Below, piece by piece: positions 47,890 through 59,711 of a stretch of DNA of 64,000 nt. The notes beneath the pieces are model-generated. The model was not told the DNA's origin, ran no database searches, and was given only the letters and a program-made list of their open reading frames with translations. Made by a program: the position numbers and the translations under genes. Position 1 is the stretch's first letter. Each line of letters opens with the position of its first letter. Origin of the DNA: Lepas anatifera (lineage: Eukaryota > Arthropoda > Thecostraca > Lepadidae); the NCBI GenBank assembly GCA_034440635.1, contig JAOTON010002123.1, forward strand, positions 1 through 64,000, read 5' to 3'.

Positions 47890-48148
47890 GATAGGCGTAT
47901 CCAGGATTGCCAAAAGGGAGGGGCACTTCCCCGAGGGACGCCACTTTTGAGCTGTCAAAACCTATCAGGTGGGCGCAAAAATCCTACCGGGGGCGCTTAT
48001 TTTCGCATTCGAGGAAGGGGGGGTGGTGGGAAGTGGAATTTCAGGGGGTGCCATCGACCTTTCAGGGGGCGCCATGACCATTTCAGTGGGCACCGAGGGT
48101 TAATCGAAAGGAGGGCACTTGCACCTCTGCCCCCTGGATCCGCCTATG
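47890..48148. mobile_element. hAT-type MITE family 2, copy 3
   Basis: Starts (G)ATAGGCGTATCCAGGATTG, ends CCTGGATCCGCCTATG with the usual GGGGGCGCC interior. No matching TSD, so one flank has probably changed. Confidence 0.8.
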
Positions 48149-48916
48149 GGGAGCCAAGAACCGTTTTTGGAGCCCAAGAATCAATTGGGGGAGCCAAGAT
48201 TAGTTTGAGAGGATCTTTCCGCTTTGATCTATCAGATGCATCCATGGTGGACCTCTCCTTTGCACCTCGGCAGCCTGGACACTTGCTGAGCTGAAATAAT
48301 GTTCATGAAAATTGAAAAACTAGCATCTCTAGCTGGTTGCAACAGCTGTCACTAGCTTCTGTGTTTGCGTTCGTAACTCTGTGTCTCATTTTTAAATCAA
48401 TTTGAACGTGAAGCTTGCGACCAAATGCTATTTCAAAAAAATTAGCGAGATCTTTATTATATTTTTTCCTCCAATTTTGTTCTATATGTATTGAAAAAAA
48501 TATAGATAACAATTGTTTCGGCACATCACCCCATACACCGAACGTACTCATTATCCAGTTTCTAGCAGGAGATGGACAACTGGAAAAACTACACTTGAAG
48601 CAGACTACAAGTACCTATTAGTGGATCTGGTATAAAAATAAAAAAAATTGAGCATGAGTGTCACTACTTGCATTCCTTTTATTCTCCTATATTATGCTAT
48701 TGCGCAAGTCAAACGACCAAAAGAGAAATATACATGTTTTTAGTCTCGGAACACTTTACAACTATACACACACTGCAAGCGCACTTCATTCTGTCCATCA
48801 CTATCTGTTAGATTCTGGCGCAAAGCTCACGAAAGCTCATAGCACTGAGCCCACTAGCGCCACCAGACGGGAAACGCCCAGCAAAAACTCCAGTTTCTAG
48901 TGCCGACCGTTTAAAC

Positions 48917-49812
48917 ATGCACCACTGGTATTCAAGTTTTTTTCCTTCTGAGACTTTTCGCGGTAAAGCAAAACAAGGAAACATCATTGCAAGTAGACTC
49001 CAAAACCCACCTAGATTGCACGGACCGTCTATGATAAACGCACATCTTGATTTAACCCCTTGGATTTAACAAATTGAACACCAGTCGTCAAAAGCGGCGC
49101 CCACCAACAAGAATACAAAAATATTAGCGGCAGCCCACGCCGCGCTCGTTCTGACGGCCGCACACACCGAAAATGTACCAGGGCGACCACCTGCGACCAG
49201 GCAACCACGCAAGTCGGCGGTTTCGGCCGACTCGGTCTCCCATTGGTCGCCTATTGAAAAAAATGAAAATCACCGACTTGGTACCGACTCGTGACGGATT
49301 TTAGTACATTCTAGTTTGAACTTAAAAATAATACATAGATACGGTATAAGGAGATGGCATTAGCTAAGGTACCAGGTAATTTCAGTCGCTTTTCATAAAG
49401 CTGGAACCAAAAATTGTAATAAGAAGAAACATAACTAGCAAAGACTAGCAGCAACTAAGGGCGGTGATGATGCCAGATGTAATCGGCCAAAGATGCCCCG
49501 TTGTAGCCAAGCTGTCTTTCAGAAACGCCAAACAAGCCGGGAAACGAAGGCTAACTTGGCTCTTTGTTGAAGTAGATTCTGCCGCTAAAGGAACTGGCAG
49601 ACTTCATCCAATAGATTTTTATGGGCACTGGGTGTATTACGATGACGCGTGGAGACAGTGGAGAGGGTAAGCATATTTAGAAGCAGAAGCGGATGGTGAA
49701 AGCTAAAATCATGGGAAAACAGATGGAATCAGAGTTTGAGACGGTTGCTGGGTCGCCAACTAAAAGATGATAGGGTCGCCGACGGCGTAGGTAGATCGGC
49801 AAGTTTTTAGAC
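48917..49812. other. non-coding stretch with one possible exon-like frame
   Basis: A 68-codon frame at 49464-49670 ends at TGGAGAGGGTAAGC, a plausible splice donor at about 49668. The peptide (…GRLHPIDFYGHWVYYDDAWR…) shows no family I recognise. There is no good upstream acceptor. GGTCGCCGAC motifs recur at 49197-49215, 49750 and 49776. Confidence 0.3.
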
Positions 49813-50657
49813 CCCTGTTCGTATCCTAGGGGGGGGTGGGAAGCGAAATTTCAGGGGGCGCTGTGACCATTTCAGGGGGCGCCGAGGGTCGATCGGGGAG
49901 GGGGCACGTGCCCCCTTGCCCCCCTGGACCCGCCTATGCCCTAAAAAACTTATCATGTCATTGGCCTATACAAGTGTTGAAACCAAAATCGGAAATGTGT
50001 TAATGCTCCCCTCCTGGCTCTGCCACTGCTGAAATGTAATGAACATCGCAGCCGACGCAACTCCCATGCACCGCACTAAGCAAATCGCCCGATGACAACA
50101 CTGCTGTACCGATAATTATATCACATTTCTTGACTACGCAAGATAAAAAACTAGATAAGAAAACTTAGATAGGTCCCCTTTCCTGCATCCGCCACTGCTG
50201 CAACATGATGTTCATCGCATGCGAGCATGCGAGACAATTCCTGTGCAGGACGGCCAGCCAGCCATGCCATCGCCGCCCTTGACCGCCGCCGTTACTCCTC
50301 CGCCCTTGACTTGCCCTCCGCCAGGCATCGCCACCGGCCGATGTCAATTGCCCAACACCGCACTGAACCCTGTAAAAAGACTCGTTTTATTCACCTCACC
50401 TCATCACTATTTTAGACATTTACTCCTGTTTCGGGTGTTTATTTCAAGGTTTGAAGTTTTATACCTCGGCCTGGGTTTATGACGTAGGAGCCGGGACTTT
50501 AACAGTATACTAAAAAACCTTGGCTCTGAAGTAAACTTTACTGTGGAACTTTTGACCGTGGGGAAGAATTGATCGTGGGGAAAGATTGATCGTGGGGAAG
50601 AATTGAACGAGGGGAAGAACTGATCGTGGGGAAATATGATTTGTGGAACATCTGATA
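49813..50657 (+). repeat. 861-bp duplicated segment, copy B
   Basis: Matches 38513-39373 at very high identity by eye; the main length difference is one missing GGGGGCGCC block. It starts at TTCGTATCCTAGGGGGG with no left MITE end present and stops at GATATAGACCC. Left of it lies TTTTTAGACCCCTG. Confidence 0.9.
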
Positions 50658-51817
50658 TAGACCCAAAAAACTCTCCGCCTGCACTTGCGCACCCATTCAT
50701 GACACCCGAGATCATTTCAGCTCCCCAAATACGATAAAGTGACGTCATTGTTCTGAATGGACGAAATCCAGCTGAGGCCCTTTCACCGAGGCCAATTCGG
50801 TACTTGGATGTCTTTGGAATCCCATTTCTCAATAATAAACGCACGGTGGAGAGCAATCGAACGCTAGAAATGTTGCTAAAGCATGTTTCAACCTAAAAAC
50901 ACAAACAAAAAGAAAAAATAAATCTGTATTTTATGAAATATATTGAAAGGTGGAATGGGCCTCACTTAAAGTGGAGATTTCTACCGAAATCACGATGTAG
51001 TTCCGAGCGTTTGAAAATTTCAAAGAAGCTCTTAAACCACATAGTGAAAATAAATATAAATATCTTATTTATTTTTCTTGAAGAAAACATCCATTTCTTT
51101 CCAAATTTTGTTCAGTAAAATAATATATATCTTAATTTACTCATCAATGTTACCAACATTAAAAAATAGTAAAAAAATCAGGGTTGACTTTGGCAGCCTC
51201 TCTTGAAATTATAAAATTACTCTCACATTATTGGTGGTCTTGATAGGAATCTACGTTACATTTTGATCCTTTCAAATGCGACTTGTATCCAGTTCTAATG
51301 CGAATAATTTCCGAAAATTAAAAGTGGACGAAAACAAATGCGCCTCGATCCAATCGGCCTCACTGAACAAATACCCACGTGAAGTCTTTCCTTCGCCTGA
51401 AAATCTGGCAGCAGTCAATCCCAGCGCGCTGCATTTGGCACATACTTCTCTCAATTCGGGGTCTCAAATTGTCTCAAATCCATGCTAAAGGTATGGGAGG
51501 CAGTATCAATTCAGTCGCAAATGTTTCAAACGCGTGCACTAACAATGGGCCAATTGCGACCATTTGATACTGCATTTGAGACAATTGACACGCCGAGAGT
51601 CTTAAATGAGCTTTCCCACGCCGCCACCAGGGCGGCGGCTGTGGACGAGACGGAAGGAGTGTGTGGAGAGGGAGGTATTGACAGGCCTGCCGGCGCAATC
51701 AGGGTAATGGCGCAATTGCTACCGTGCGTTGCTTGTAGCTGAAGCCGCTGTCAAGTGCTAGCATCCAAGCCTCGGGTGAGCTGCGCTGAACTATTGATAG
51801 CAATGGTTGGCGCGCCC
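50658..51817. other. non-coding stretch, no gene seen
   Basis: AT-rich around 50900-51180. Frames of 60-86 residues at 51272-51742 overlap on both strands and have no motif. Confidence 0.45.
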
Positions 51818-52850
51818 TTAACCCGCGCCCCACCGGGGGTCCGGCGCCACCTTCGCCCCACCGGGGGGCATCGATGGCCCCCCTCTAACTCCGAAAATAT
51901 GGGCGTTAGCGCAAATCTGCAAAGTGCAATAGAAAGCTCGCGTGAATTCAGTAAGAAATTACTTCGCATGTTTTAGTGCTCAGGTCAATGGTTTGACCTC
52001 CAGAGGTCAAATTAGGTCAAGATCGGCTATTTTCACTCAAATATGCAATGATTAAGCAAACTGGGCATAACTCTTATGTCATTAGAGCTATTGAGACCTG
52101 GTAAAGTACATTTGATAGCAAATTGCCAGTACTTTTTCCGCTATGTGGAACGTAAAGACCTCCCGCCAGTGGTTTAACCGCCAGAGGTCACCTCGTGACC
52201 TAATATGACCTGAGGTCACGAAAGGTCAAAAAGTGACCTTGCCGTATATCAAATGAAAGCCAGTGACAAGACAAACACGATGGTGTTTGTTTCACCGCTC
52301 TAGCTCAATTAGGTCAAAAGTTATTGTCAAAATACTGTTTTTGACCTCCAGTGACCTTGGATGACCTTGGAAAAGTCAAAGGGCAAATATGACCCCTGGG
52401 ATCCATGAAAGCGTGTCCAAAAACGTTGTTCTGAGCAGTCTGAGTATTTGCAATCATTTTTGTGGCTTTTATATCATGAAATAGCTTTTCCCCATGCTTT
52501 TCCAATGGGAGAGTTCGCCTCGTGACCTGACCTCAGGGCACGAAATCGAAAAAATCCCGGATATACACCTTGTAGACCCTGGAGGGGTCATGAAGTGTAG
52601 GAAGTTTCAAATCAATCGACTTTGAAATGTAGCTCTTACAGAGCTTTAAAGTTTACGTGAGGTGACCTTGGTTGACCTCGTCTGGTGACCTGACCTTGGG
52701 TGACCCGGGGTAAAAAATTTCAGGGATGATGGGAAAATGATGCAGTGAGAGGTAGAGCCCTCAACCGCGGTGCTGCGCCTCGTCGTTTTTCTGCTATCTT
52801 GGAAAAACCTTAGGGGGGCATCGATGGCCCCCCGGTGGGGCGAGGGTTAA
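51818..52850 (-). mobile_element. TTAA-flanked MITE family A, copy 2 (inverted)
   Basis: TTAA at 51818-51821 and 52847-52850. Very close to copies 1, 3 and 4 along its full length (1033 bp). Same AGGTCA arrangement in reverse. The GGCCATCGATGGCC unit has lost one base near each end (GGGGGGCATCGATGGCC). Confidence 0.92.
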
Positions 52851-52920
52851 ACTCAAATAACAAACAAACTATTGATAGCAATCACTTTCTGTACATTAAT
52901 GTTACTTGCCCATCGACAGG

Positions 52921-53022
52921 CAGTGGCAGATCAAGAAAATCAGCGGGTGGGGGGAGGGCTAGTGGGCTCGAGCCTCACCCGCCTGTACCTCGGGCAGCCA
53001 CTCGCCTATGGATCCACCACTG
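52921..53022. mobile_element. 102-bp hAT-type mini-MITE
   Basis: Starts CAGTGGCAGATCAAG and ends GGATCCACCACTG, an imperfect TIR. Perfect TSDs tcgacagg at 52913-52920 and 53023-53030. It consists almost only of its ends, close to the minimum for a hAT substrate. Confidence 0.9.
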
Positions 53023-53081
53023 TCGACAGGGATATTGGCAACATCTTGCCGTATGGAATCATGGGTTCACAATTAGTTTTT

Positions 53082-54282
53082 TTAACCCTTGCCCCGGTGG
53101 CGGGTAGGAGCCACCTTCGCCCTGGTGCGGGGGGCTAAAAAAGACCCCCAATGATCTCAAAAACTAAGAGAGCTAGAAAAAAGCGCAAAACGGCAATCGA
53201 AAGCGCTTCGAAAATGATATCGAAAATACTTCAGTCATTTTTCTTGTCAGGTCAATATCAAGGTCACCAGAGGTCAAAATAGGTCAAAATAGCTCATATG
53301 AGGTGTACTAAGAAAATCCCATATATCTCAGAAACTATGATAGCTAGAAACATTTTTCTAACACCATTCTAAAGCTCTTGAGTTCCTCTTTCATTAAACT
53401 GAACTTCACTTTTGCGTCAGGTCAAAGCCTAGGGAGCTACAGGTCACTGAATATTGGGAATGTTCTTCAGAATGTCCGTAGCCACCCATGCATAAGGGCG
53501 TTTCCTTTTTCGCTAATAAATTCCAAACCAAGCGAGATACAGCCATAGTTGATGCACCATTGCAATCGTCTCGTCAATACAAATCGAATGATATATAATA
53601 TTGCTATGCCAGGGCAAATTTGGAAATTTGGCCTGACCCAGGTCAACGGTATGACCCAACTTGACCTGGTATAGTCATGATGTATATCATTTGACTTGAG
53701 GTGACTATACAAACACTTTGGTGATGAAATAAAAGTTCTATCTTTGTTTATTCAAAATTTATAGAGTAAGACACTAAAAATTGTTTATTTGACCTAAGGT
53801 GACTTTTCAAAGGTCACAAGCCAAATCTTTTAGCATCAACTTCAGAAATGAGGTAAGAGCAAGCCGTAGCCGATGTTTGAAGTTTATTCCATCGATACTT
53901 ACTGAGAAAAGCTCATTTCGTGATTTTCCCCATGTATTTACAATGGGGAGGTCATGCTCTGCACATGACCTTACGTCACGAATATGAAAAATCTCGGAAC
54001 ATATGTTGTAGCTCCTGATGGGCCCAATATGTGGTATAAGTTTAAACTTGTTCAATTACCCCGCCTTTTAATTATGCAGTCCTAAGTATTTTTGAGGTGA
54101 GGTCACTTCACCTGGCCTGGTGACTTGACCTGATATGACCTTGAGCTAAAATTTTTAGGGAAGACGTAAAAATAATGAAGGAACAGTTAGACCAAGTTTG
54201 GCGGCGGTACGCCCCGCCGTTTTTTGGTCACTTCGTAAAAACCCGAGGGGGTCTAAAAGACCCCCACCCGGGCGAAGGTTAA
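53082..54282 (+). mobile_element. TTAA-flanked MITE family B, copy 2
   Basis: TTAA at 53082-53085 and 54279-54282. Collinear with 7792-8991 (1201 versus 1200 bp) and about 90% identical by eye. Shared ends CCCTTGCCCCGGTGGCGGG and ACCCGGGCGAAGG. Confidence 0.92.
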
Positions 54283-54489
54283 AATCTCATTCACCACGCT
54301 AATTTGGACCACCGTTTCCTGGGATTGGCAGATACAAGGGGGGGCTAGGGGAGCTCAAACCCCCGAAATTTTAAAGTGCTTATATTTAATGCATAGGCGG
54401 AGGCTGTTCTGAGTGGTGGGGAGGGGCTCGAGCCGTCTAGCCCACCCTCCCCGCCCCGAAATGTTGTCCCGAATCCGCCACTCTCTGGG
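54283..54489. other. short spacer with GGGG-rich hAT-like fragment
   Basis: GCATAGGCGGAGGCTG at about 54392 and GAATCCGCCACT at about 54472 are inversely related ends of a possible small hAT-type element, but TSDs do not match. Confidence 0.4.
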
Positions 54490-55523
54490 TTAACCCTCGC
54501 CCCACCGGGGGGCCATCGATGGCCCCCTAAGGTTTTTCCGGGATAGCAGAAAAACGACGAGGTGCAGCACCGCGGTTGAGGGCTCTACCTCTCACTGCAT
54601 CATTTTCCCATCATCCCTGAAATTTTTTACCCCGGGTCACCCAAGGTCAGGTCACCAGACGAGGTCAACCAAGGTCACCTCACGTAAACTTTAAAGCTCT
54701 GTAAGAGCTACATTTCAAAGTCGATTGATTTGAAACTTCCTACACTTCATGACCCCTCCAGGGTCTACAAGGTGTATATCCGGGATTTTTTCGATTTCGT
54801 GCCCTGAGGTCAGGTCACGAGGCGAACTCTCCCATTGGAAAAGCATGGGGAAAAGCTATTTCATGATATAAAAGCCACAAAAATGATTGCAAATACTCAG
54901 ACTGCTCAGAACAACGTTTTTGGACACGCTTTCATGGATCCCAGGGGTCATATTTGCCCTTTGACTTTTCCAAGGTCATCCAAGGTCACTGGAGGTCAAA
55001 AACAGTATTTTGACAATAACTTTTGACCTAATTGAGCTAGAGCGGTGAAACAAACACCATCGTGTTTGTCTTGTCACTGGCTTTCATTTGATATACGGCA
55101 AGGTCACTTTTTGACCTTTCGTGACCTCAGGTCATATTAGGTCACGAGGTGACCTCTGGCGGTCAAACCACTGGCGGGAGGTCTTTACGTCCCACATAGC
55201 GGAGAAAGTGCAGACAATTTGCTATCAAATGTACTTTACCAGGCCTCAATAGCTCTAATGACATAAGAGTTATGCCCAGTTCGCTTAATCATTGCATATT
55301 TGAGTGAAAATAGCCGATCTTGACCTAATTTGACCTCTGGAGGTCAAACCATTGACCTGAGCACTAAAACATGCGAAGTAATTTCTTACTGAATTCACGC
55401 GAGCTTTCTATTGCACTTTGCAGATTTGCGCTAACGCCCATATTTTCGGAGTTAGAGGGGGGCCATCGATGGCCCCCCGGTGGGGCGAAGGTGGCGCCGG
55501 ACCCCCGGTGGGGCGCGGGTTAA
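54490..55523 (+). mobile_element. TTAA-flanked MITE family A, copy 3
   Basis: TTAA at 54490-54493 and 55520-55523 (1034 bp). Full-length, same orientation as copy 1, with intact GGCCATCGATGGCC palindromes near both ends. Confidence 0.93.
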
Positions 55524-55664
55524 TAGAGACTCGTAAATGTTTCAAATTTTCAGTGGACGTAGCCAAAACTCTGCACTTGTTTAGACTTTGAGCCAAACTA
55601 CATTGGTCTAAAACTGATATATTTATCGCTACCGTGGCCACACGTTGCACTAAGTCTCGTAATA

Positions 55665-56703
55665 TTAACCCGCGCCCCACCGGGGGTCCGGCGCCACCTT
55701 CGCCCCACCGGGGGGGCCATCGATGGCCCTCCCCTCTAACTCCGAAAATATGGGCGTTAGCGCAAATCTGCAAAGTGCAATAGAAAGCTCGCGTGAATTC
55801 AGTAAGAAATTACTTCGCATGTTTTAGTGCTCAGGTCAATGGTTTGACCTCCAGAGGTCAAATTAGGTCAAGATCGGCTATTTTCACTCAAATATGCAAT
55901 GATTAAGCAAACTGGGCGTAACTCTTATGTCATTAGAGCTATTGAGGCCTGGTAAAGTACATTTGATAGCAAATTGCCAGTACTTTTTCCGCTATGTGGA
56001 ACGTAAAGACCTCCCGCCAGTGGTTTGACCGCCAGAGGTCACCTCGTGACCTAATATGACCTGAGGTCACGAAAGGTCAAAAAGTGACCTTGCCGTATAT
56101 CAAATGAAAGCCAGTGACAAGACAAACACGATGGTGTTTGTTTCACCGCTCTAGCTCAATTAGGTCAAAAGTTATTGTCAAAATACTGTTTGTGACCTCT
56201 GGTGACCTTGGATGACCTTGGAAAAGTCAAAGGGCAAATATGACCCCTGGGATCCGTGAAAGGGTGTCCAAAAACGCTGTTCTGAGCAGTCTGAGTATTT
56301 GCAATCATTTTTGTGGCTTTTATATCATGAAATAGCTTTTCCCCATGCTTTTCCAATGGGAGAGGTCGCCTCGTGACCTGACCTCTGGGCACGAAATCGA
56401 AAAATCCCGGATATACACCTTGTAGACCCTGGAGGGGTCATGAAGTGTAGGAAGTTTCAAATCGATCGACTTTGAAATGTAGCTCTTACAGAGCTCTAAA
56501 GGTGAAGTGAGGTGACCTTGGTTGACCTCGTCTGGTGACCTGACCTTGGGTGACCCGGGGTAAAAAATTTCAGGGATGATGGGAAAATGATGCAGTGAGA
56601 GGTAGAGCCCTCAACCGCGGTGCTGCGCCTCGTCGTTTTTCTGCTATCCCGGAAAAACCTTAGGGGGGCCATCGATGGCCCTTCCCGGTGGGGCGAGGGT
56701 TAA
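55665..56703 (-). mobile_element. TTAA-flanked MITE family A, copy 4 (inverted)
   Basis: TTAA at 55665-55668 and 56700-56703 (1039 bp). Inverted relative to copy 3 and only 141 bp away, so the pair forms a 2.2-kb inverted repeat with a short spacer, a structure prone to hairpin formation. Confidence 0.93.
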
Positions 56704-56881
56704 ATAAGGTGGCGGTGCTTCTCACCCTCCCCCTCCTTCTTCTTCTCCCAGAAGCTAGGGGCGCAACAAAACGCTATAAGATACGATTCGATAATACGAA
56801 CAGCCTCCGGCTTCTGTCTACCGTTTGAATAGTTGTTAAGCGTATTGTTGTACCCCATCCCTGTTTCAAGATGTTGCCGTA

Positions 56882-57723
56882 TTAACACGCGCATTGACGG
56901 AAGTCTGAGCCACCTTCGCTTTGACGGGGGGCGGGTACCCGCCCCTCCTAATATCTCGAGAACCACGGTAGGTAGCGAAAAACGGTAAACGGTGTTTGGC
57001 TGCCCATCCACTTCTCCATCGGAAACATTGGAACCATTTTTTGTCAGGTCACATTTAAGGTCACGAGAGGTCAAAACATGCCGTCATAAGGATAACATGC
57101 AAATTCAGTTTTTCAGCCATTCCATCTGAACAAGTAAAGATAGAGCAAAACGGCTTAAACTTTATGAATCCTCTCAGCAAGCCGAATCGAATGATACATA
57201 ATTTGACCTTGCTAGGTCAAATCAAGGATTTGACCTGACCTGAGGTCAGGTCAGGCTCAAATTATATAAAATGCATATCATTAGAACTGCAAAGCCCAGG
57301 TGAGTCTAATGCAGCTAAAATAAATGCTCTATGACCATCCGTTACTGAGTTAGTCCGTAAAAACCATTTTCCCATGTATTTCCAATGGAGAGGTCATGCC
57401 TCGTACCTGACCTTAGGTCATCGATATCAAAAATACCGGAACATATTTTAGAGAACTCGGTGGGGCCATTATGTGATATGAGTTTCAATCGGATAAGTTC
57501 ACCCTGCTCCGACTTATGCTATCTTAAACTTTTTTTGAGGTGGGGTCACTTGACCTGTACTGGTGACCTGACCTGATATGACCTAACCTTAAAATTTTCA
57601 CAGAAGTTGTAAAGATGATGAGGGAAAAGGTATGCCAAGTACGGCGGCGCTACGCACCGCTGTTTTCCGCTATCCCCGAAAAACCCGAGGGGGGTACCCG
57701 CCCCCCGTCAATGGGAGTGTTAA
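56882..57723 (+). mobile_element. TTAA-flanked MITE family C (842 bp)
   Basis: TTAA at 56882-56885 and 57720-57723. Ends CACGCGCATTGACGG and the inverse of CACTCCCATTGACGG, each followed by GGGGGGCGGGTACC. AGGTCA/TGACCT motifs and the CCATTTTCCCATGTATTTCC segment link its interior to family B. Confidence 0.9.
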
Positions 57724-58979
57724 AACTGAATTACACACTCCAACCTGCAACATAGTTAATGGGTGAATAAAGACGTGTAAAGGCTTGAAATATTGCTGCA
57801 GACATAGCTAAAGTTTTGCACCCGGTTTGAGTTAACACACCCTGGTCAAGAGCCCATAGGTTTTGAGGAGCATGACCACAAATTGCACTCAGTTTCGTAA
57901 TGTTAGATAAGGTGGGGATGACATTGGTTGACCCACAGGCCAGGGGACAGGCCACGGTATTTTGCAGGGGCTGACCCGGACTGATGCTGAGCCGGGGGAG
58001 GCGAATTTTGAGCATATTCGGCACCTGACAGTATTAATAATGATGGACCCAAAAACTTGACGGGGGACGTCCCCCCTGGTTGGCCAACAGGGGGAGACGT
58101 CCCCCGTCCCCCGCTTTCGGTGCCAATGCCAGGGGTTAAAACAATTCTACAGGGTTGAATATATAATAAAGAGCAGCCTTTTAGTTTTATCTCTCTACTC
58201 CTTGATCATTCTTTAAGCATATTTCAATAACCATAACCGTGTTTAATTATTGTATCGCAATAAAACTGTATGAAACACGTTAATTCATAGCTTGGTTGTT
58301 AAATGCTAGTACGATGTCGAAATTTCGAGCGCCCATATCCAAAGCACTGCACGCAACTGTAGTAAAATTGCATTGGTATAGATCTGATGGGCTTTCGATG
58401 AGCATAACGAGAATTTACCCTGCGTTTCCCAATGTTAATGGAGACTCGGGGTAGCAGATCTCCTCCCCACCCGAGACCAATGGTTAAATAAAATTTTACA
58501 GATATGCATAGATTATTTGAGGAAAAACTCTTACATTCATCTGATATCCATTATAGCTTTCTTGAATCATATATCAATGCCTCTAATCTAATGCTGTTTG
58601 GCTGCTCCAACCGTGTTTTAACTGTATAAACCCTGCAACATGGATCACTGTTCCGGGGTAACAAATACTCAGCTTTGCAATTTTGCGTGAAGGTAGCCAA
58701 TATTATGCTCTTAGTTTGAGTAAAATTGCATTGTTCTAGAGCTGATAGAATTTTGGCAAGCAAGGCCACAACATTGACCGCTTCTTCAAATGTTGAATAA
58801 GGTCGGGGGACCATTTTTTTTTCACTCATGAAAGCTGTATTTCCTGTCACAAAACATCCTACTTCATAGGACAAAGCAACACACAACTCATACAGTTAGT
58901 TACATCCTGTTACCAAATGATCATGGTTGAGTTACATAATCTCAGTTTTATCCCTATTCCTAGCAGCGCTCACGATAAA
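57724..58979. repeat. degenerate dispersed repeat of about 150 bp, several copies
   Basis: Diverged units share GTAGCCAAAACTYTGCAC, GAGTAAAATTGCATTGGTCT and GAGCATGGCCACA-like motifs, at about 55540-55668, 57760-57920, 58310-58450 and 58670-58800. TTAA MITEs have inserted among them. 58060-58110 is G-rich (GGGGGACGTCCCCC) and matches 42180. No gene. Confidence 0.6.
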
Positions 58980-59711
58980 TTAAGCGTTTTCGAAACCATC
59001 CCATTTTTCTTGAAATTCGGCTAATTTGTTGTTTTGAAACGCAGCTGTTTTTTCTATTTCAATATATGCATTTAGTCTTTTTTTGAATGTCTCTATGTTT
59101 GGCGTTGTATATGTTGTTCCCAATTTACAGGCGATTATGTATTGTTTAGCTAAGAGAATAATGACATTCTGGGCTTGTTTTCCTTTCGTTAGACCAAATA
59201 ATGCATCACTGAGGCTTAATGGCAAAGGGATATTGTTATTAACGCTAGCAAGTTTGATCTTAACGAACTCCCAAATATGTTTTACGTCGTGGCAATAGTA
59301 TATAAAGTGTTTAAGTGTATCGGTATGATTACATTTCGTGCATTTTTCCGAATCTGTTACCCCTCTGACGAATAGGTACCTTTTCGTCGGAATATACCTA
59401 TGAAGAATTCGAAATTGAAGTGATTGCAGTCTAGTTGATTTTGTACACTGATAAGGTATTTCATAAATTCGTCTCCATTCCATAGTATGCCCTTCCCCTT
59501 CCCATCGTATTTGTGCTGCTGGTGTTTGTTTTAGAAGTTGGTCCAGGTAAAACTGTTTGCTTTTTGTGTCTTTTGCCGGTTTCAATTCTTCATTGATTTT
59601 TATTTTGTAGGGCTCCCCCCTATCAGTTTCTGAGAATGGTCTGTAGTTTCCAGTTTGCAGAAGATGAACCCATAGATCTGGTATGGCGCGTATAAGTGTT
59701 TGATAAGTCAA
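58980..59711 (-). CDS. LINE ORF2 C-terminal domain with CCHC finger
   Basis: About 243 residues continuing the RT frame after a frameshift; the apparent TTG start is only the point where this frame opens. Contains CTKCNHTDTLKHFIYYC (Cys124, Cys127, His135, Cys140), followed by Trp-Glu, the standard C-terminal finger of L1/Tx1-like ORF2, thought to bind nucleic acid during target-primed reverse transcription. LRAIPDLWV-like and RLQSLQFRILHRYIPT segments precede it, also family features. Ends at a stop at 58980-58982. Confidence 0.8.
   Translation of the reverse strand: MTYQTLIRAIPDLWVHLLQTGNYRPFSETDRGEPYKIKINEELKPAKDTKSKQFYLDQLLKQTPAAQIRWEGEGHTMEWRRIYEIPYQCTKSTRLQSLQFRILHRYIPTKRYLFVRGVTDSEKCTKCNHTDTLKHFIYYCHDVKHIWEFVKIKLASVNNNIPLPLSLSDALFGLTKGKQAQNVIILLAKQYIIACKLGTTYTTPNIETFKKRLNAYIEIEKTAAFQNNKLAEFQEKWDGFENA

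Larger units (their letters stand above)
44412..48908. mobile_element. 4.5-kb TIR element, TSD gtttaaac or TTAA
   Basis: GGTCGGCACTAGAAACTGGA at 44412 is inverted at 48889-48908. GTTTAAAC flanks both sides (44404-44411, 48909-48916), which reads as an 8-bp TSD or, because it is palindromic, as TTAA with TIR ACGGTCGGCAC. The interior holds other transposons (45193, 47547, 47890) and no transposase frame I can recognise. GTGCAGGTAAGAC at about 44603 and TTTTGCTTTTCCAG at about 45908 are splice-like but coding support is lacking. Confidence 0.75.

Noticed and set aside
55408..55773. 121-residue frame across two MITEs
   Set aside because: Spans the ends of family A copies 3 and 4 and their spacer; symmetrical peptide ends arise from the inverted repeats.
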